Assembly: GCA_025999435.1 (NCBI GenBank) | Contig: BNXH01000017.1 | Coordinates: 1 to 34,083 of the forward strand | Source: Bacteroidia bacterium | Lineage (GTDB): Bacteria; Bacteroidota; Bacteroidia; Bacteroidales; Dysgonomonadaceae | Length of the DNA stretch: 34,083 nucleotides | Direction: 5' to 3' | Part shown: piece by piece, positions 32,892 through 34,083 of the stretch | How positions within the stretch are numbered: the stretch's first letter is position 1 | Layout of the letters: each line of letters starts with the position of its first letter | Notes under the pieces: generated by a model | Database searches by the model: none | Seen by the model: the letters and a program-made list of their open reading frames with translations, nothing else | Told to the model about the DNA's origin: nothing | Translations under genes and position numbers: made by a program

Positions 32892-33317
32892 GGGGATAAA
32901 TACAGTCGGCGCACCATCTATTGCATTACTTCCTCTGTATTCATCGTAGCTTGGGTGGGTTTCTTTTTACCTCCCGCCCACATCACGATGGCGGTTTTGG
33001 GCATGATGGTTGTTTTTATGGGCGTGAATAACGGCAGCGGACAGCAGGCATTTTACCAACCCTGGTCGGGCGAAATTTTTCCTGCCCGGTACCGAGGTTC
33101 CGCCCAAGGCATCCTGTTTTTTATCGCTCGCGGATTACTGACCGTCTGGTGTTATTTCCTACCGGTTATCATGAAATACAACTTTAAGATAGCTGTCGGG
33201 CTGCTGGTTTCGTTTACAGTTATCAGTATGCTGGTCGGTACTTTGTTTGCCCCGAAAACCCAAGGGAAAACGCTGGAAGAAATTACGAAAGAACGCTACG
33301 GCGAAAATTTTTCATAA
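32892..33317 (+). pseudogene. C-terminal third of an MFS sugar/acid transporter
   Basis: The open frame begins DKYSRRTIYCITSSVFIVAW, which contains the inter-helix D-K-x-x-R-R motif of MFS proteins. Four hydrophobic segments follow: about 32916-32970, 32985-33030, 33105-33165 and 33190-33245. Between the second and third lies QPWSGEIFPARYRGSAQGIL, a sugar-porter-like signature. The end FAPKTQGKTLEEITKERYGE is the usual MFS tail. This is helices 9-12 only; the first two thirds are lost and the text joins directly to the aldolase fragment at about 32890 in another frame. A GTG at 32955 is not a real start. Confidence 0.82.
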
Positions 33318-33342
33318 CAATTAATAATTGACAATATATACC

Positions 33343-33483
33343 ATGAAAGGTTTAAAAGGAAAAGCCGCTATTGTTACCGGCGGCTCAAGAGGAATAGGTA
33401 AAGCAACGGTAGAGCGTTTATTGGAAGAAGGCGCAAAAGTCCTGTTCTGCGGACGCAATGAAAAAACCGGTTTTTCCACCTAG
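33343..33483 (+). pseudogene. N-terminal fragment of a short-chain dehydrogenase (SDR)
   Basis: The ATG at 33343 starts [20 protein letters not shown], the classical SDR Rossmann motif TGGxRGIG. It continues [20 protein letters not shown] and then leaves the family pattern (KTGFST, stop at 33481-33483). Normal SDRs have about 250 residues with a Y-x3-K active site, absent here. The gene was cut at about 33468 by unrelated sequence starting TTTTTCCACC. It is 25 bp after the MFS fragment, consistent with one former operon. Confidence 0.82.
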
Positions 33484-33851
33484 TTTAACAATTGTACAAC
33501 AAAAGCAAGTATGTTATGAAGTCTCTTATTCCAACCTTTCCACCACAGTAAGGCTATATCGCTGATTTTCTTTCGGTTGTTGAAACTTTCGATTTTGGGT
33601 TTCTACTTGTTTCATGCCCCTCGGTAGTCCCAGGCAGAGTTGAATATACTTTTCACAATCACCTGATTCAAAGATTGCTATATCAGCTTTTCATATCTCC
33701 TGACTCTTAATGAACACAGTTTTCACACAAACTGCTACTTTTCTTTAAAAGTCAATTTCAATATTTCTTTCTAAAGAACTTTCGTTACATTACTCGTTCG
33801 CTAACGGGATGCAAAAGTAACGCTTTTTTTTTAACCTGCAAGGGATTTGAG
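33484..33851. other. Unassigned 368-bp stretch between SDR fragment and ISAs1 element
   Basis: No ORF over 40 codons with family resemblance is seen on either strand. The abrupt join inside the SDR gene on one side and an IS end on the other suggest leftover DNA of another mobile element. CGTTCGCTAACGGGATGCAA followed by an AACGC and T-run (33799-33832) could be an end or terminator. Identity unknown. Confidence 0.3.
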
Positions 33852-34083
33852 CAGGGCAAACGCATCAAATTTTTGTTATTAATTCCGGAATAAGTACTAT
33901 CTTTCCGAAGAAAACGCTTTATGGAAAGTCCCCTTCGTTATTTTTCAACCCTTACGGACCCTCGTGTAGAAAGAACTCGCGAGCATGATCTTGAAGATAT
34001 ATTATTTATCGCCATAGCCTCTATAATTTGTGGAGCAGAAGGCTGGAATGAGATTGAAGAATTCGGCAAGTCTAAAGAAGACT
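33852..34083 (+). mobile_element. ISAs1-family element, left end (runs off window)
   Basis: CAGGGCAAACGCATCAAATT at 33852 is the presumed left terminal repeat, related to the solo ends at 13214 and 32069. The transposase starts 69 bp inside. The right part lies beyond the window, so intactness cannot be judged. Confidence 0.75.
33921..34083 (+). CDS. ISAs1-family transposase, N-terminal part
   Basis: The 54 visible codons read MESPLRYFSTLTDPRVERTR and EHDLEDILFIAIASIICGAE then GWNEIEEFGKSK. This is the N-terminal domain of ISAs1-family (H-repeat-like) DDE transposases, which start with FxxLxDPRxxRxxxHxLxDIL. The catalytic region lies outside the window. The start at 33921 is the only sensible ATG. 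Confidence 0.9.
   Translation, partial: MESPLRYFSTLTDPRVERTREHDLEDILFIAIASIICGAEGWNEIEEFGKSKED

Noticed and set aside
32955..33317. 120-residue small membrane protein from a GTG start
   Set aside because: The MFS frame is readable 60 bp further upstream and the protein is the last helices of a transporter.

Overview
The window comes from an AT-rich chromosome of the phylum Bacteroidota, most likely order Bacteroidales (Dysgonomonas or Parabacteroides-like; the genus is a guess from gene content). The basis is promoter-like TTTG/TAnnTTTG motifs, near absence of Shine-Dalgarno sequences, a TonB-receptor N-terminal domain with a carboxypeptidase-regulatory fold, a fused long NusB, RibBA, a Bacteroidota-type LptF/G protein, an AddB-like nuclease and many typical Bacteroidota intergenic palindromes.

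Layout. 1-844: the left edge holds two minus-strand fragments that look like a deletion fusion, a TonB-receptor N-terminus running out of frame into the middle of a protein with a clan CD peptidase-like His/Cys pattern. 1210-1758: a Spy/LTXXQ-like periplasmic protein. 1821-6358: carA-carB, preceded by a leader with a promoter, a 13-codon ORF, a strong terminator hairpin and a second promoter-like box. 6445-8865: a secreted hypothetical protein and a GH20 hexosaminidase on the minus strand. 8920-9071: a large palindrome. 9139-12018: an AddB-like PD-(D/E)XK nuclease. 12118-18238: minus-strand housekeeping genes (pheS, aspartate aminotransferase, ribBA, an LptF/LptG permease), with a 375-bp slippage-type tandem array between pheS and the aminotransferase.

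18430-20679 is a tRNA-Met(CAU) followed by an insertion hotspot: direct repeats just past the tRNA terminator, an internally deleted IS1182/IS5-type element, a scrap resembling a conjugative-transposon DUF3408 gene, and a dead IS5-family element with intact ends. 20796-25477 is a plus-strand run: nusB, yajC, a YbbR-like gene, coaE and a zinc/manganese-type ABC uptake pair (binding lipoprotein plus ATPase) whose permease is absent. An intact IS1595-type element sits there instead, having truncated an older IS4-type transposase. 27056-31951 holds succinyl-CoA:acetate CoA-transferase, an acyl-CoA synthetase convergent to it, an XRE-cupin regulator and an RluA-type pseudouridine synthase.

32069-34083 is a graveyard: an ISAs1-type end relic, a frameshifted IS200-type transposase, then fragments of a DapA/NanA-family aldolase, an MFS transporter and a short-chain dehydrogenase (probably one lost sugar-acid catabolic operon), ending in the start of an ISAs1-family element that runs off the window.

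I see no complete new defence or biosynthetic system. The observations most worth following are the carAB leader, the gene fusion at the left edge, the repeated ISAs1-end plus CAGT-array unit, and the transporter pair without a permease.
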